Shown piece after piece: positions 7,970-17,550 of a DNA stretch of 64,000 nt. This DNA is from Xanthomonas chitinilytica (lineage in GTDB: Bacteria > Pseudomonadota > Gammaproteobacteria > Xanthomonadales > Xanthomonadaceae): assembly GCF_026107455.2 (NCBI RefSeq), contig NZ_JAPCHY010000004.1, forward strand, positions 248,001 through 312,000. The letters are read 5' to 3'. The notes beneath the pieces were generated by a model. It did not search any database. It saw only the letters and a list, made by a program, of their open reading frames with translations, and was not told the DNA's origin. A program made the position numbers and the translations under genes. The number at the start of each line of letters is the position of its first letter. Positions within the stretch are counted from its first letter, which is position 1.

Positions 7970-10900
7970 TCAGCGTGGCGACAGGGTGGCCAACAGCGCC
8001 TTGGCGGCATTGAAACGGTCCACGCCCTCGGGCAGCGGGTGCCGGATGCGCAGCTTGTCCGGGCCTTCCATCTGGTACAGCTTGGGCTGCTTCTGGATCA
8101 GCTGGATCACCGCCATCGGGTCGATGTCGGGCTTGGCGGCGAACACGATGCGGCCGCCGTTCTCGCCCAGCTCCAGCTTGCGGATGCCCAGCGCGTTGGC
8201 CTGCAGCTTCAGCTCGGCGATGCCGAACAGGTGCTTCACCGCATCGGGCAGCAGGCCGAAACGGTCGATCATCTCCACCTGCAGCTCGCGCAGCTCGGCG
8301 CTGTCGCGTGCGCTGGAGATGCGCTTGTACAGGGTCAGGCGGGTGTGCACGTCGGGCAGGTAATCCTCGGGGATCAGCGCCGGGACATGCAGCTCGACTT
8401 CGGCGCCGCGCGCTTCCTCGCCGGCATCCACGTCCGGCAGCTTGCCCTGCTTGATGCTGCGCACCGCGCGCTCGAGCAGTTCGGTGTAGAGGCTGAAGCC
8501 GACCTCGGCCATCTGCCCGCTCTGGTCCTCGCCCAGCAGCTCGCCGGCGCCGCGGATCTCCAGGTCGTGGGTGGCCAGGGTGAAGCCGGCGCCCAGCTCG
8601 TCCATCGAGGCGATCGCCTCCAGCCGCTTGTGCGCGTCGGCGGTGATCGAGCGCTTGTCCGGCGGGATCACCAGGTAGGCATAGGCGCGGTGGTGCGAGC
8701 GGCCGACGCGGCCGCGCAGCTGGTGCAGCTGCGCCAGGCCGAACTTGTCGGCGCGGTTGATGACGATGGTGTTGGCGTTGGGGATGTCGATGCCCGATTC
8801 GATGATGGTGCTGGCCAGCAGCACGTTGAAGCGCTGCTTCTGGAAATCCAGCATCACCTTCTCCAGCTCGCGCTCGGGCATCTGCCCGTGGGCGATGCCG
8901 ATGCGCGCTTCCGGCACCAGCTCGGACAGCTCGCGCTGCATCCGGCCCATGCTTTCCACGTCGTTGTGCAGGAAGTACAGCTGGCCGCCGCGCGCCAGTT
9001 CGCGCTGGAACGCCTCGCGCAGCAGCGCCGGGTCCCACGGGGTGATGAAGGTCTGCACCGCCAGCCGGTTCGGCGGCGGGGTGGCGATGATCGACAGGTC
9101 GCGCAGCCCGGCCATGGCCATGTTGAGCGTGCGCGGGATCGGCGTGGCGGTGAGCGTGAGCAGGTGCACGTTGGCCCGCAGCGCCTTCAGCGCTTCCTTC
9201 TGGCGCACGCCGAAACGCTGTTCCTCGTCGACGATGACCAGGCCCAGGTCCTTGAACTTCACGTCCGGCTGCAGCAGCCGGTGGGTGCCGATGATGACGT
9301 CGATGGTGCCTTCGGCGACCTTCTCCAGCTCGGCCTTGATTTCCTTGCTGCTCTTGAAGCGCGACAACACCTCCACCTTGAGCGGCCAGTCGGCGAAGCG
9401 GTCGCGGAAGTTGCGGTAGTGCTGCTCGGCCAGCAGCGTGGTCGGCACCAGCACCGCGACCTGCTTGCCGGCGCTGGCGGCGGCGAACGCGGCGCGCACC
9501 GCGACCTCGGTCTTGCCGAAGCCGACATCGCCGCAGACCACGCGGTCCATCGGCTGGCTGCTGGCCAGGTCGCGCAGGGTGGCCTCGATCGCGGCCAGCT
9601 GGTCGGGGGTTTCCTCGAACGGGAAGCCGGCGGCGAACGGCTCGTACATCGCCCGGTCCACGTGCAGCGCCAGGCCGGCGCGGGCGCGGCGCCGGGCCTG
9701 GATCTCCAGCAGCTCGGCGGCGACGTCGCGCACCTTCTCGGCGGCCTTGCGCTTGGCCTTGGTCCACTGCTCGCCGCCCAGCGAATGCAGCGGCGCGGTC
9801 TCCGGCGAGGCGCCGGAATAGCGGCTGATCAGGTGCAGTTGCGCGACCGGCACGTACAGGCGGTCGCCCTTGGCGTATTCGATCTCCAGGTATTCGCCCG
9901 GGGTGCCGCCGGCCTCGAGCACGATCAGGCCGCGGTAGCGGCCGACGCCGTGGTCCTCGTGGACGATGGGCGCGCCTTCGGTCAGCTCGCCCAGGTCGCG
10001 GATGATCGCTTCGGGCTCGCGTCCGGCGCGGCGCACGCGGCGCGGCTGGCCGGCGCGTTCGGGGAACAGCTGGCGTTCGGTCAGCACCGCGATCTGCGGC
10101 GCATCCAGGGCGAATCCGTCGTCCAGCGGCGCCACGGTGATGGCGAACTTCGCCGCGGCGTCGGCGAGGAACGCCGGCAGGCCGGCCAGCACCGGCGGTT
10201 TCAGCTCCGCGGCCTGCAGCACTTCCAGCAACGCCTCGCGGCGGCCGGGGGAGTCGGCGGCGATCAGCACCCGGCCGGGGTAGTGGCCGAGGAAGGACTT
10301 CAGCGCCTCGCCGGCCGGGGCATCCCGGGCCGCCACCGGCAACGGCGGCAACGGCTGGTCGCCCAGCGCCTGCGCCTCCTGGATGCGGGCGTGCTCGGGC
10401 GGCCACACCTCGATCCGCGGCACCTGGTTGAACTGCTCGCGCAGCGCATCGGGCGACTGGTACAGCTCCTCGGGCGGCAGCAGCGGCCGCTCGACGTCGT
10501 GCCGGCGCTGTTCGTAGCGGCTCTGGGTCTGGGTCCAGAACGCGTCGGCGGCGTTGGACACGCCCGGCGCGACCAGGGTCAGGAACCCGGGTTCGAGATA
10601 GTCGAACAGGGTGGCGGTCTGCGCGAAGAACAGCGGCAGGAAGTATTCGATGCCCGACGGCGCCAGGCCGGACTTGAGGTCCTGGTACAGCGCGCTGCGG
10701 CGGGTGTCGACGTCGAAGCGCTCGCGCAGCGTGGCCAGCACGCGCTCGACGCTGGCGTCGTCCATCGGCACCTCGCGGCCGGGCAGCATCTTCACCGCCT
10801 CCACCCGGTCCAGCGAGCGCTGCGATTCGGGATCGAACTCGCGGATCGAGTCGATGTCCTCGTCCAGCAGCTCGATCCGCAGCGGCGCGGCGGCGCCCAT

Positions 10901-11440
10901 CGGGTAGACGTCGAGCAGCCCGCCGCGCACGGCGAAGTCGCCCGGGTCCATCACCTGCGGGACGTTGCGGTAGCCGGCGCTTTCCAGCCGCCGCTTCTCC
11001 GCGTCCATGTCCAGGCGCTGGCCGACGCGCAGGTCGAAACTGCCGCCGACGATGTACTTCAGCGGCGCCAGCCGCTGCAGCAGCGTCTGCACCGGCACCA
11101 CCACGATCCCGCGCTTGAGCGTGGGCAGGCGGTGCAGCGCGGCCAGGCGCTGGGAAACGATGTCCGGATGCGGGCTGAACTGGTCGTAGGGCAGGGTTTC
11201 CCAGTCCGGGAACGGCACCACCGGCAGCCGGTTGTCGTCGCCCAGCAGCGTGTGCAGGTCGGCGTCGAGCTGGTGCGCGCTCTGGTTGTCGCGGGCAACC
11301 ACCAGCAACGGCCCGGCATGCGCCTCGGCGGCGCGGGCGATATACCAGGCCAGTGCCGTCGTCGATGCGGGGGCGCGCCACCAGGCGCGAAGCTGCCCGG
11401 AACGGGGCAGCGGCGGAGAGGGAAAGGTGGAAGACGACAT
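7970..11440 (-). CDS. mfd: Transcription-repair coupling factor
   Basis: DNA translocase that removes RNA polymerase stalled at lesions and recruits UvrA. The 1156-residue protein has the full domain order: UvrB-like N-terminal module, RNA-polymerase-interacting region around residues 480-550 (GAPIVHEDHGVGRYRGL), RecG-like helicase motor with Walker A VVCGDVGFGKTEVA and DEEQ box VIVDEEQRFGV, motif VI region LRGRVGRSHHRAYAYL, and the C-terminal TRCF domain. Length equals E. coli Mfd (about 1148). The HD-GYP gene follows closely. The high GC produces long antisense open frames here that have no family similarity. Confidence 0.98.
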   Translation of the reverse strand: MSSSTFPSPPLPRSGQLRAWWRAPASTTALAWYIARAAEAHAGPLLVVARDNQSAHQLDADLHTLLGDDNRLPVVPFPDWETLPYDQFSPHPDIVSQRLAALHRLPTLKRGIVVVPVQTLLQRLAPLKYIVGGSFDLRVGQRLDMDAEKRRLESAGYRNVPQVMDPGDFAVRGGLLDVYPMGAAAPLRIELLDEDIDSIREFDPESQRSLDRVEAVKMLPGREVPMDDASVERVLATLRERFDVDTRRSALYQDLKSGLAPSGIEYFLPLFFAQTATLFDYLEPGFLTLVAPGVSNAADAFWTQTQSRYEQRRHDVERPLLPPEELYQSPDALREQFNQVPRIEVWPPEHARIQEAQALGDQPLPPLPVAARDAPAGEALKSFLGHYPGRVLIAADSPGRREALLEVLQAAELKPPVLAGLPAFLADAAAKFAITVAPLDDGFALDAPQIAVLTERQLFPERAGQPRRVRRAGREPEAIIRDLGELTEGAPIVHEDHGVGRYRGLIVLEAGGTPGEYLEIEYAKGDRLYVPVAQLHLISRYSGASPETAPLHSLGGEQWTKAKRKAAEKVRDVAAELLEIQARRRARAGLALHVDRAMYEPFAAGFPFEETPDQLAAIEATLRDLASSQPMDRVVCGDVGFGKTEVAVRAAFAAASAGKQVAVLVPTTLLAEQHYRNFRDRFADWPLKVEVLSRFKSSKEIKAELEKVAEGTIDVIIGTHRLLQPDVKFKDLGLVIVDEEQRFGVRQKEALKALRANVHLLTLTATPIPRTLNMAMAGLRDLSIIATPPPNRLAVQTFITPWDPALLREAFQRELARGGQLYFLHNDVESMGRMQRELSELVPEARIGIAHGQMPERELEKVMLDFQKQRFNVLLASTIIESGIDIPNANTIVINRADKFGLAQLHQLRGRVGRSHHRAYAYLVIPPDKRSITADAHKRLEAIASMDELGAGFTLATHDLEIRGAGELLGEDQSGQMAEVGFSLYTELLERAVRSIKQGKLPDVDAGEEARGAEVELHVPALIPEDYLPDVHTRLTLYKRISSARDSAELRELQVEMIDRFGLLPDAVKHLFGIAELKLQANALGIRKLELGENGGRIVFAAKPDIDPMAVIQLIQKQPKLYQMEGPDKLRIRHPLPEGVDRFNAAKALLATLSPR

Positions 11441-11786
11441 GAACCACGAATTTTACCGCGCCCGGAGCAGGCAGGGGTAATGCGCCGGGCCCACGGCGTT
11501 TGCGGAGCGCGGCGGGTCGCGGCTGTGTCCGGGGTGCTGTGGTGGCGGTCCGGCATCGCGCGGCCACGGGGCGCAGGTCCGGCACCTGGCCGCCCGGCAG
11601 GCGTCGGGCTGCCCTTGTCGAGCCGGGGCGGGCACCACTAACATGGCGCCCGTCGCCGCGGCTCACGCGGTCGATCGTAAGCGTTCAACGTCAATCAACG
11701 CGCCATCACCTCCGGCCATCGCCGGGGCTGTTCGCCCGATGTCCGGGCGAAAGGCGCCTTCGCTTGACCGGATCCTGGAGATCATC
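11441..11786. other. Intergenic region between mfd and the DUF2798 gene
   Basis: 346 bp between divergent genes. It must hold both promoters but no convincing -35/-10 pair, terminator or RNA could be identified; no open frame here shows coding character. Confidence 0.5.
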
Positions 11787-12056
11787 ATGAACGCTTCAAA
11801 CAAATCCACCACCCGCTTCGGCATCCCCCAACTTCCTGCGCGCTATGGCGCGCTGGTCACGCCATTGCTGCTGTCCATCCTCATGACCTGCATCGTGTCG
11901 CTGATCAGCACGCTCAGGAGCCTCGGCATGTCCCCGCAGTTCGTATCCCAATGGCTGGGAGCGTGGGGCATCTCGTGGCTCGTTGCATTTCCGGTGTTGC
12001 TGCTGGTGCTGCCCGTCGTGCGCAAGACCACGGCGGTGCTCGTGCGGGCAACCTGA
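11787..12056 (+). CDS. DUF2798 family small membrane protein
   Basis: An 89-residue protein with two predicted transmembrane helices: about residues 25-46 (ALVTPLLLSILMTCIVSLIS) and 62-82 (WGISWLVAFPVLLLVLPVV). The first helix with its T-x-x-V-S-L-I-S pattern and the GWLVAFP-like second helix are typical of the DUF2798 family, whose function is not established. ATG at 11787 follows GGAG; the open frame extends upstream but that part lacks a hydrophobic or conserved segment. It is monocistronic and convergent with the GNAT gene. Confidence 0.85.
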   Translation: MNASNKSTTRFGIPQLPARYGALVTPLLLSILMTCIVSLISTLRSLGMSPQFVSQWLGAWGISWLVAFPVLLLVLPVVRKTTAVLVRAT

Positions 12057-12172
12057 CAGGTGCGTTCGGGCCGGCGCTGCGTTGCGCGGCGTCGGCTCGC
12101 TTCAGGCGTGGCCTGGGCGCAGGCGCCTGCGGGAAGCCGGCGCGGCGCAGGGCTGGCGCCGGCGGGCGACGA

Positions 12173-12718
12173 TCAGCCTTCCAGTTCCAGCACCATGCGC
12201 ACCAGCCCGGGGGCGCCGCCGGGGTGCGGGACCGGCTTGAAGCCGAGCGAGGCGGCCAGCTGCAGCATCGGCTCGTTGTCCTGGGCGACGTCGCCGTACA
12301 GCCGGTCCAGGTACTTGCCGCGTGCCCATTTCACCAGCTTGCGCATCAGTTGCCGGCCCAAGCCCTGGCCGGCGAGGAAGTGGCTGACCAGGATCGCGTA
12401 CTCCGCCTCGCGGGTGCCGGGGATGATCGAGGCCCGCGCGACGGCGCCGACCACCGCCTCGCCCGGCGGCAGCGGCTCGGCGGCCACCAGCGAGATCTCG
12501 GTCTTGGGATTGGGGTGGGTCAGGCGCTGGGTGGTCTCGGGGGACAGCTCGGTGACCGACTGCAGGAAGCGGTCGCGCACCTCTTCCGGGCCGAACAGGC
12601 TGAAGGCGCCCTGCAGCGGCGCGCCGTCCTCGGGACGGATGGGGCGGATCAGCAGCTCGCGGCCGCTGGGCGCTTTGAAGTTTTCATGCCACGGCGGCAT
12701 GCGGTTGCGGGTGGCCAT
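12173..12718 (-). CDS. GNAT family N-acetyltransferase
   Basis: A 181-residue acetyl-CoA-dependent acyltransferase. LLIRPIRPEDGAPLQGAF at residues 22-39 and the acetyl-CoA loop LAGQGLGRQLMRKL near residue 117 are GNAT hallmarks. The RPIRPEDxxxLxxxF and ELSPETTxRF/L pattern resembles the GNAT domain of Pat/PatZ-type protein lysine acetyltransferases, but the CoA-ligase-like part is missing; its substrate is unknown. ATG at 12718 is preceded by GAGGAG. The gene stands alone between two unrelated genes. Confidence 0.88.
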   Translation of the reverse strand: MATRNRMPPWHENFKAPSGRELLIRPIRPEDGAPLQGAFSLFGPEEVRDRFLQSVTELSPETTQRLTHPNPKTEISLVAAEPLPPGEAVVGAVARASIIPGTREAEYAILVSHFLAGQGLGRQLMRKLVKWARGKYLDRLYGDVAQDNEPMLQLAASLGFKPVPHPGGAPGLVRMVLELEG

Positions 12719-12814
12719 GACCGACGACTCCTCGGAAGTCCGCAGATTCTGTCATCCAACCGCGAGTTTGCCGTGAACGCCAGTTATGCCGCAGTCAAGC
12801 GCGCCGGCGGGGGC

Positions 12815-13672
12815 TCAGGCCCCGTTCTTGAGCCATTCCAGCCGGGTGGAGGCGCCGGCCTCGCCCAGGTGCTGCTTGAGCGCCGGCAGCGCCGGAGCCA
12901 GCGCCTGGTCGAACTGCCAGGGCGGGTTGAGGATCAGCATGCCGCTGCCGTTCAGCCGCAGCGGCGATTCGTCCGGGCGTACCAGCAGTTCGGCCAGCAG
13001 CGCCGACTTGGCCGGCAGCGCCGCTGCCTTGCGGAAGAACGGCTGCAGGCTGCGCCGCTGCTTGATCGGGTACCACACCGCGCAGATCGCCTGCGGCAGC
13101 CGCGTCAGCGTCTCGCGCAGCGCGGCGATGATCTGCGGGTACTCGGCATCCTGGGCCTCGTAGGGCGGATCGATCAGCACCAGCGCACGGCCGATCTTGG
13201 TGGTGCCGGCCCTGGGCGGCAGCAGGGCGCGGACCAGTTCGTAGCCGTTGCCGGCATGGACCGTGACCCGGCTGTCGCGCGCGAACAGCGCCTTGAGCTC
13301 GGCCGCTTCCTCCGGCTGCAGTTCGCAGGCGGCCAGCCGGTCCTGCGCGCGCAGCGCCTGCGCCGCCAGCAGCGGCGAGCCGGGGTAGGCGATCAGCGCG
13401 CCGACCGGGTTGTCGGCCTGTACCGCGCGCAGGTAGCGCTCCACCACTTCCGGCAGCTTCGGCTCGGACATCAGCCGCATCACCCCGTCCTCGGCCTCGC
13501 TGGTCTTGCGGCTCTCCTCGCCGCCGAGCAGGTAGCGGCCGCGGCCGGCGTGGGTGTCGAGCACGAAGAACGGGGCGTCCTTGCGCTTGAGCGAGTCCAT
13601 CAGCGCCAGCAGGGCGATGTGCTTGAGCACGTCGGCATGGTTGCCGGCATGGAAGGCGTGGCGGTAGTTCAT
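12815..13672 (-). CDS. rlmJ: 23S rRNA (adenine(2030)-N6)-methyltransferase
   Basis: SAM-dependent methyltransferase acting on A2030 of 23S rRNA. The 285-residue product starts MNYRHAFHAGNHADVLKH, diagnostic of RlmJ (YhiR). The SAM-binding motif is DTHAGRGRY (residues 40-48) and the catalytic D-P-P-Y tetrad is in LIDPPYE near residue 165. WYPIK follows, also family-typical. Length matches the E. coli enzyme (280). It is divergent from creB over 200 bp. Confidence 0.96.
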   Translation of the reverse strand: MNYRHAFHAGNHADVLKHIALLALMDSLKRKDAPFFVLDTHAGRGRYLLGGEESRKTSEAEDGVMRLMSEPKLPEVVERYLRAVQADNPVGALIAYPGSPLLAAQALRAQDRLAACELQPEEAAELKALFARDSRVTVHAGNGYELVRALLPPRAGTTKIGRALVLIDPPYEAQDAEYPQIIAALRETLTRLPQAICAVWYPIKQRRSLQPFFRKAAALPAKSALLAELLVRPDESPLRLNGSGMLILNPPWQFDQALAPALPALKQHLGEAGASTRLEWLKNGA

Positions 13673-13872
13673 GGCGCCAGTTTACGTGGTTGCCGCCCGC
13701 CCCGGCGGTCCGATGCGTGGTCGCGGCCGCTTGGCCGCCCCGCTGCGGCGGGGCGAAGCCGGAGTGGATCAGCTGCCCGACGAACCGGCGGATGCGACGA
13801 CTGCCGCGGTGGCGCGAGCGCGGGCCGGTCGTCGCTACCGGCGCCGGCGCGGTTGTCGCTATCCTGCCGGCC

Positions 13873-14556
13873 ATGCCGACCATCCTGATCGCCGAAGACG
13901 AACCCGCCATTGCCGACACGGTGCTGTATGCGCTGCGCAGCGAGGGCATGCAGGCCGAGCACTGCCTGCTGGGGCGCGAGGTGGTGCCGCGGCTGCGTGC
14001 CGGCGGGGTGGACCTGGTGGTGCTGGACGTGGGGCTGCCGGACGTCAGCGGCTTCGACGTCTGCCGCGAGCTGCGCGGTTTCAGCGATGCGCCGGTGATC
14101 TTCCTGACCGCGCGCAACGACGAGATCGACCGGGTGCTGGGGCTGGAGTTGGGCGCCGACGACTACATGGCCAAGCCGTTCTCGCCGCGCGAGCTGGTGG
14201 CGCGGGTGCGGGCGCGGCTGCGGCGCCCGGCGGTGGCGGCCGCGGGCGACGATGCCGGCTGGCAGCGGCAGGGCGCCTTCGCCCTCGATCGCGAGGGGCG
14301 GCGCATCCGCTACCGCGACGTGCCGCTGGAGCTGACCCGCTACGAATACGCCCTGCTGGCGGCGCTGCTGCAGCGGCCCGGCGCCATCCTCAGTCGCGCG
14401 CAGCTGATGGACCGCGGCTGGGACAGCGCCGCCGACAGCGCCGACCGCACCGTCGACACCCATATCAAGACCCTGCGCGCCAAGCTGCGCGCGGCCGGGG
14501 CGACGGACGACCCGATCCGCACCCACCGCGGCCTGGGCTATGCGCTGGAAGCGTGA
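13873..14556 (+). CDS. creB: Two-component response regulator CreB
   Basis: OmpR/PhoB-type transcription factor of the CreBC system, which responds to envelope or carbon-metabolism stress and activates creD. The 227-residue protein has a receiver domain (acidic pocket EDE at residues 8-10, phospho-acceptor Asp in VVLDVGLPDVSGFDVCREL, KPFSPREL lysine) and a winged-helix domain ending THIKTLRAKLRAAGATDDP and THRGLGYALEA. The ATG at 13873 places the receiver at the N-terminus; upstream in-frame sequence has no domain similarity. Assignment to CreB over other OmpR-type regulators rests on the creC-creD neighbours. Confidence 0.93.
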   Translation: MPTILIAEDEPAIADTVLYALRSEGMQAEHCLLGREVVPRLRAGGVDLVVLDVGLPDVSGFDVCRELRGFSDAPVIFLTARNDEIDRVLGLELGADDYMAKPFSPRELVARVRARLRRPAVAAAGDDAGWQRQGAFALDREGRRIRYRDVPLELTRYEYALLAALLQRPGAILSRAQLMDRGWDSAADSADRTVDTHIKTLRAKLRAAGATDDPIRTHRGLGYALEA

Positions 14557-14684
14557 GGGAATGCGCATGACGGGGAACCGGGAACGATTGCAGGGCATCG
14601 CCGCCGATGCGGGCATGCCGTCGACGCGCGGCGGCGCGGCCGGGCATGGCCGGCGGCTTGCTTCCGGCCGGGCGCGGCGCTGAC

Positions 14685-16124
14685 ATGCGGCTGGGGCTGA
14701 AACTGTTCCTGGGGTTCTTCCTGATCGTCGGCATCGCCGCGTTCTTCGTGATGCGGGTATTCGTCAACGAAGTGAAGCCCGGGGTGCGGCAGGCGATGGA
14801 GGCCACGCTGGTGGACGCGGCCAACGTGCTGGCGGTGATGGCCGCGACCGACCTGAAGGACGGCCGCATCGCCGGCGGCGAGTTCGCCGGCCGGCTGGCG
14901 CAGGCGCAGCAGCGCGATCCGCGGGCGATGGTGTGGCGCTTCCCCAAGCGCAGCATCGACTACCGGGTGACCGTCACCGATGCGCGGGGCATCGTGGTCT
15001 ACGACTCGCGCGGGCAGGACGTGGGCCGCGACAACTCGCGCTGGAACGACGTCTACCGCACCCTGCGCGGCGAATACGGCGCCCGCTCCAGCCCGGAAGT
15101 TCCCGGCGACGACAGCCGCACGGTGATGCACGTGGCCGCGCCGGTGTTCGACCCGGCCGACGGCCGCACCCTGATCGGGGTGCTGACCCTGTCCCAGCCC
15201 AACCACACCATCGACCCGTTCATCGCCGCCAGCCAGCGCGCCATCGTCCGGCGCGGCGCCTGGCTGATCGGGTTGTCGGCGCTGATCGGGGTGCTGATGA
15301 CCTGGTGGCTGATGCGCGGCATCGGCAGGCTCAACCGCTATGCGCAGGCGGTCAGCGCCGGCGAGCCGGCCTCGCCGCCGAAACCGCGGCGCGACGAGAT
15401 CGGCGATCTCGGCCAGGCGCTGGAGACGATGCGCCGCAAGCTCGAGGGCAAGGCCTACGTCGAGCAGTACGTGCAGTCGCTGACGCACGAGATGAAGAGC
15501 CCGCTGGCGGCGATCCGCGGCGCCGCCGAACTGCTGCAGGAGCCGCTGCCGGAGGCCGAGCGGCAGCGCTTCGCGCGCAACATCGCGCAGCAGGAGCAGC
15601 GCCTGACCGAGACCATCGACCAGTTGCTGCGGCTGGCCGAGGTCGAGCAGCACGGCTGGCTGCAGAAGCGCGAGCCGCTGGACCCGGCGGCGCTGTGCCG
15701 GCAACTGGCCGAATCGCTGGGGCCGCGGCTGCAGGCGGCGGGATTGCGGCTGCAGCTGTCGCTGCCGGCCGCCGCGGTCCGCGTCCAGGGCGATGCCTGG
15801 CTGCTGCGGCAGGCGCTGTCCAACCTGCTGGACAACGCCATCGCCTTTTCCCCGCCGGGCGGCGGCATCGGCCTGGCGGTGGAGGCCGGGAACGGCACGG
15901 TCGAGATCGCGGTGACCGATGCCGGCCCGGGCGTGCCGGACTATGCGCTGCCGCGGGTGTTCGAGCGCTTCTACTCGCTGGCGCGGCCGGACGGCGGCCA
16001 GCGCAGTTCCGGGCTGGGCCTGCCGTTCGTGCGCGAGGTGGCGCGCCTGCACGGTGGCAGCGCCCGCCTGTGCAACCGTGCCGAAGGCGGCGCGCGGGCG
16101 GTGCTGTCGCTGCCGGCCGGTTGA
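14685..16124 (+). CDS. creC: Sensor histidine kinase CreC
   Basis: Inner-membrane kinase for CreB. The 479-residue protein has an N-terminal helix (LKLFLGFFLIVGIAAFFVMR), a periplasmic sensor of about 165 residues, a second helix (GAWLIGLSALIGVLMTWWLM), HAMP-like linker, the H-box SLTHEMKSPLAAIRGAAELL (His about residue 268), N-box LLDNAIAFSP, and G-boxes DAGPGVPD and GLGLPFVREVARLHGG. ATG at 14685 is chosen since the first helix starts at once; ribosome-site support is weak. A 128-bp gap after creB is longer than usual for this pair. Confidence 0.94.
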   Translation: MRLGLKLFLGFFLIVGIAAFFVMRVFVNEVKPGVRQAMEATLVDAANVLAVMAATDLKDGRIAGGEFAGRLAQAQQRDPRAMVWRFPKRSIDYRVTVTDARGIVVYDSRGQDVGRDNSRWNDVYRTLRGEYGARSSPEVPGDDSRTVMHVAAPVFDPADGRTLIGVLTLSQPNHTIDPFIAASQRAIVRRGAWLIGLSALIGVLMTWWLMRGIGRLNRYAQAVSAGEPASPPKPRRDEIGDLGQALETMRRKLEGKAYVEQYVQSLTHEMKSPLAAIRGAAELLQEPLPEAERQRFARNIAQQEQRLTETIDQLLRLAEVEQHGWLQKREPLDPAALCRQLAESLGPRLQAAGLRLQLSLPAAAVRVQGDAWLLRQALSNLLDNAIAFSPPGGGIGLAVEAGNGTVEIAVTDAGPGVPDYALPRVFERFYSLARPDGGQRSSGLGLPFVREVARLHGGSARLCNRAEGGARAVLSLPAG

Positions 16125-16138
16125 GTCGCGGCAACGAC

Positions 16139-16165
16139 TTCACATTCGCTTCAAATTCGCCTCAA
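16139..16165 (+). promoter_or_regulatory. cre-tag-like CreB binding site upstream of creD
   Basis: TTCACATTCGCTTCAA at 16139-16154 matches the known cre/blr tag TTCAC-N6-TTCAC at nine of ten fixed positions. A further related half site, CTCAA, follows at the same 11-bp spacing (16161-16165). The site ends 53 bp before the creD start, a normal position for an activator site. Because it lies between creC and creD, creD can be induced separately from creBC. Confidence 0.75.
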
Positions 16166-16218
16166 ACCCCGCCCACCGTGGTCGGCGAGGCTGGCGTCCT
16201 CCCATTCGAGGATTGCCG

Positions 16219-17547
16219 ATGAAATCGCTGAAACTGCTGTTGCGCTTCGCCACCGTGGGCGGGCTGATCCTGCTGCTGCTGATCCCGTTGACGATGATCC
16301 GCGGCACCATCCAGGAGCGCGAGCGCTATCGCGACCAGGCCATGCACCGGGTGTCGCAGAGCCGGGCCGGGGAGCAGTCGCTGATCGGCCCGGTGCGGGT
16401 GCTGCCGTGGACGCAGCAGCGCGAGGTGGAGGTCACCGACGCGCGCGGCCTGCGCAAGACCGAGCTGCAGACCGAACGCGGCTACGAGCTGCAGATGCCG
16501 CGCCGGCTGAAGGTGGACGGGAAGATGCGCCCGGACGAGCGCCGCATCGGCCTGTTCCGGGTGCCGGTCTACAGCTGGCACGCGCAGGTGCTGGCCGAGT
16601 TCGACGACAGCGAATATCCGGCGGTGGAGGGGCGCAGCTACGGCCAGCCGTACCTGGCGCTGGGCATCGCCGACGTGCGCGGACTGGTCGGCACTCCCAA
16701 CCTGCGGGTGGACGGGCGCGCGTTGAACCTGCAGGCCGGGTCCGGCGCGCTGGAAGCCTCGTCCAAGGGCCTGCACGCACCGTTGCGGCCGCTGGCCGAC
16801 AGCACGCAGGGCAGGATCGACGACGGCCGCAAGGTGGAACTGGAGTTCGTGCTCGACGGCACCCGTTCGCTGTCGGTGGTGCCGCTGGGCGACGACACCC
16901 GGGTGACGATCGATTCGCCGTGGCCGCACCCGCTGTTCGGCGGCAGCTTCCTGCCCTACGAGCGGGTGGTGGACGACAACGGCTTCAAGGCCGAGTGGGC
17001 GATATCGTCGCTGGCCTCGGCCGCGCAGACGCAGCTGCGCCATGACCTGATCGGCGATGCCATGGTCGAGTCGCTGAACGTGGCGCTGGTGGACCCGGTG
17101 GACGTCTACACCCAGACCGATCGCGCCAGCAAGTACGGCATCCTGTTCGTGCTGCTCACCTTCGTCGGCTTCGTGCTGTTCGAGCTGATCAAGCGGCTGA
17201 GGATCCACCCGCTGCAGTACCTGCTGGTCGGCCTGGCGCTGGCGATCTTCTTCCTGCTGCTGCTCAGCCTGTCCGAGCACATCGCCTTCTGGCAGGCGTA
17301 CGCGGTCTCGGCGCTGGCATGCATCGGCCTGCAGGCGTTCTACCTGTCCGGGGTGCTGCACAGCTGGAAGCGCGCCGGCGGTTTCGCCGCCATGCTCACC
17401 GCGCTGTACGGCGTGCTGTACGGGCTGCTGGTGTCGGAGAACAACGCGCTGCTGATGGGCTCGCTGATGCTGTTCGGCATCCTCGCCGCGATCATGTGGG
17501 TCACCCGCAAGGTGGACTGGTACGAGCTCGGTTCGAGCCTGCGCTGA
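16219..17547 (+). CDS. creD: Inner membrane protein CreD
   Basis: Envelope protein whose expression is the main read-out of CreBC; in Stenotrophomonas, Pseudomonas and Aeromonas it contributes to envelope integrity and beta-lactam responses. The 442-residue product has an N-terminal membrane helix (LLLRFATVGGLILLLLIPLTMI), a large periplasmic domain containing the family motif GSFLPYERVVDDNGFKAEW, and a C-terminal block of about five helices from residue 300 on. Length is close to E. coli CreD (450). It begins 94 bp after creC, behind a cre-tag-like site. Confidence 0.95.
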   Translation: MKSLKLLLRFATVGGLILLLLIPLTMIRGTIQERERYRDQAMHRVSQSRAGEQSLIGPVRVLPWTQQREVEVTDARGLRKTELQTERGYELQMPRRLKVDGKMRPDERRIGLFRVPVYSWHAQVLAEFDDSEYPAVEGRSYGQPYLALGIADVRGLVGTPNLRVDGRALNLQAGSGALEASSKGLHAPLRPLADSTQGRIDDGRKVELEFVLDGTRSLSVVPLGDDTRVTIDSPWPHPLFGGSFLPYERVVDDNGFKAEWAISSLASAAQTQLRHDLIGDAMVESLNVALVDPVDVYTQTDRASKYGILFVLLTFVGFVLFELIKRLRIHPLQYLLVGLALAIFFLLLLSLSEHIAFWQAYAVSALACIGLQAFYLSGVLHSWKRAGGFAAMLTALYGVLYGLLVSENNALLMGSLMLFGILAAIMWVTRKVDWYELGSSLR

Positions 17548-17550
17548 GCC

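Noticed and set aside
7898..11641. Very long plus-strand open frame opposite mfd, and similar antisense frames opposite the M13 peptidase, deaD and TonB receptor genes
   Set aside because: High GC makes stop codons rare in the antisense frames; compositions are extreme (Arg, Ala, Gln, Val rich) and show no family similarity, while the sense strand encodes recognised proteins.
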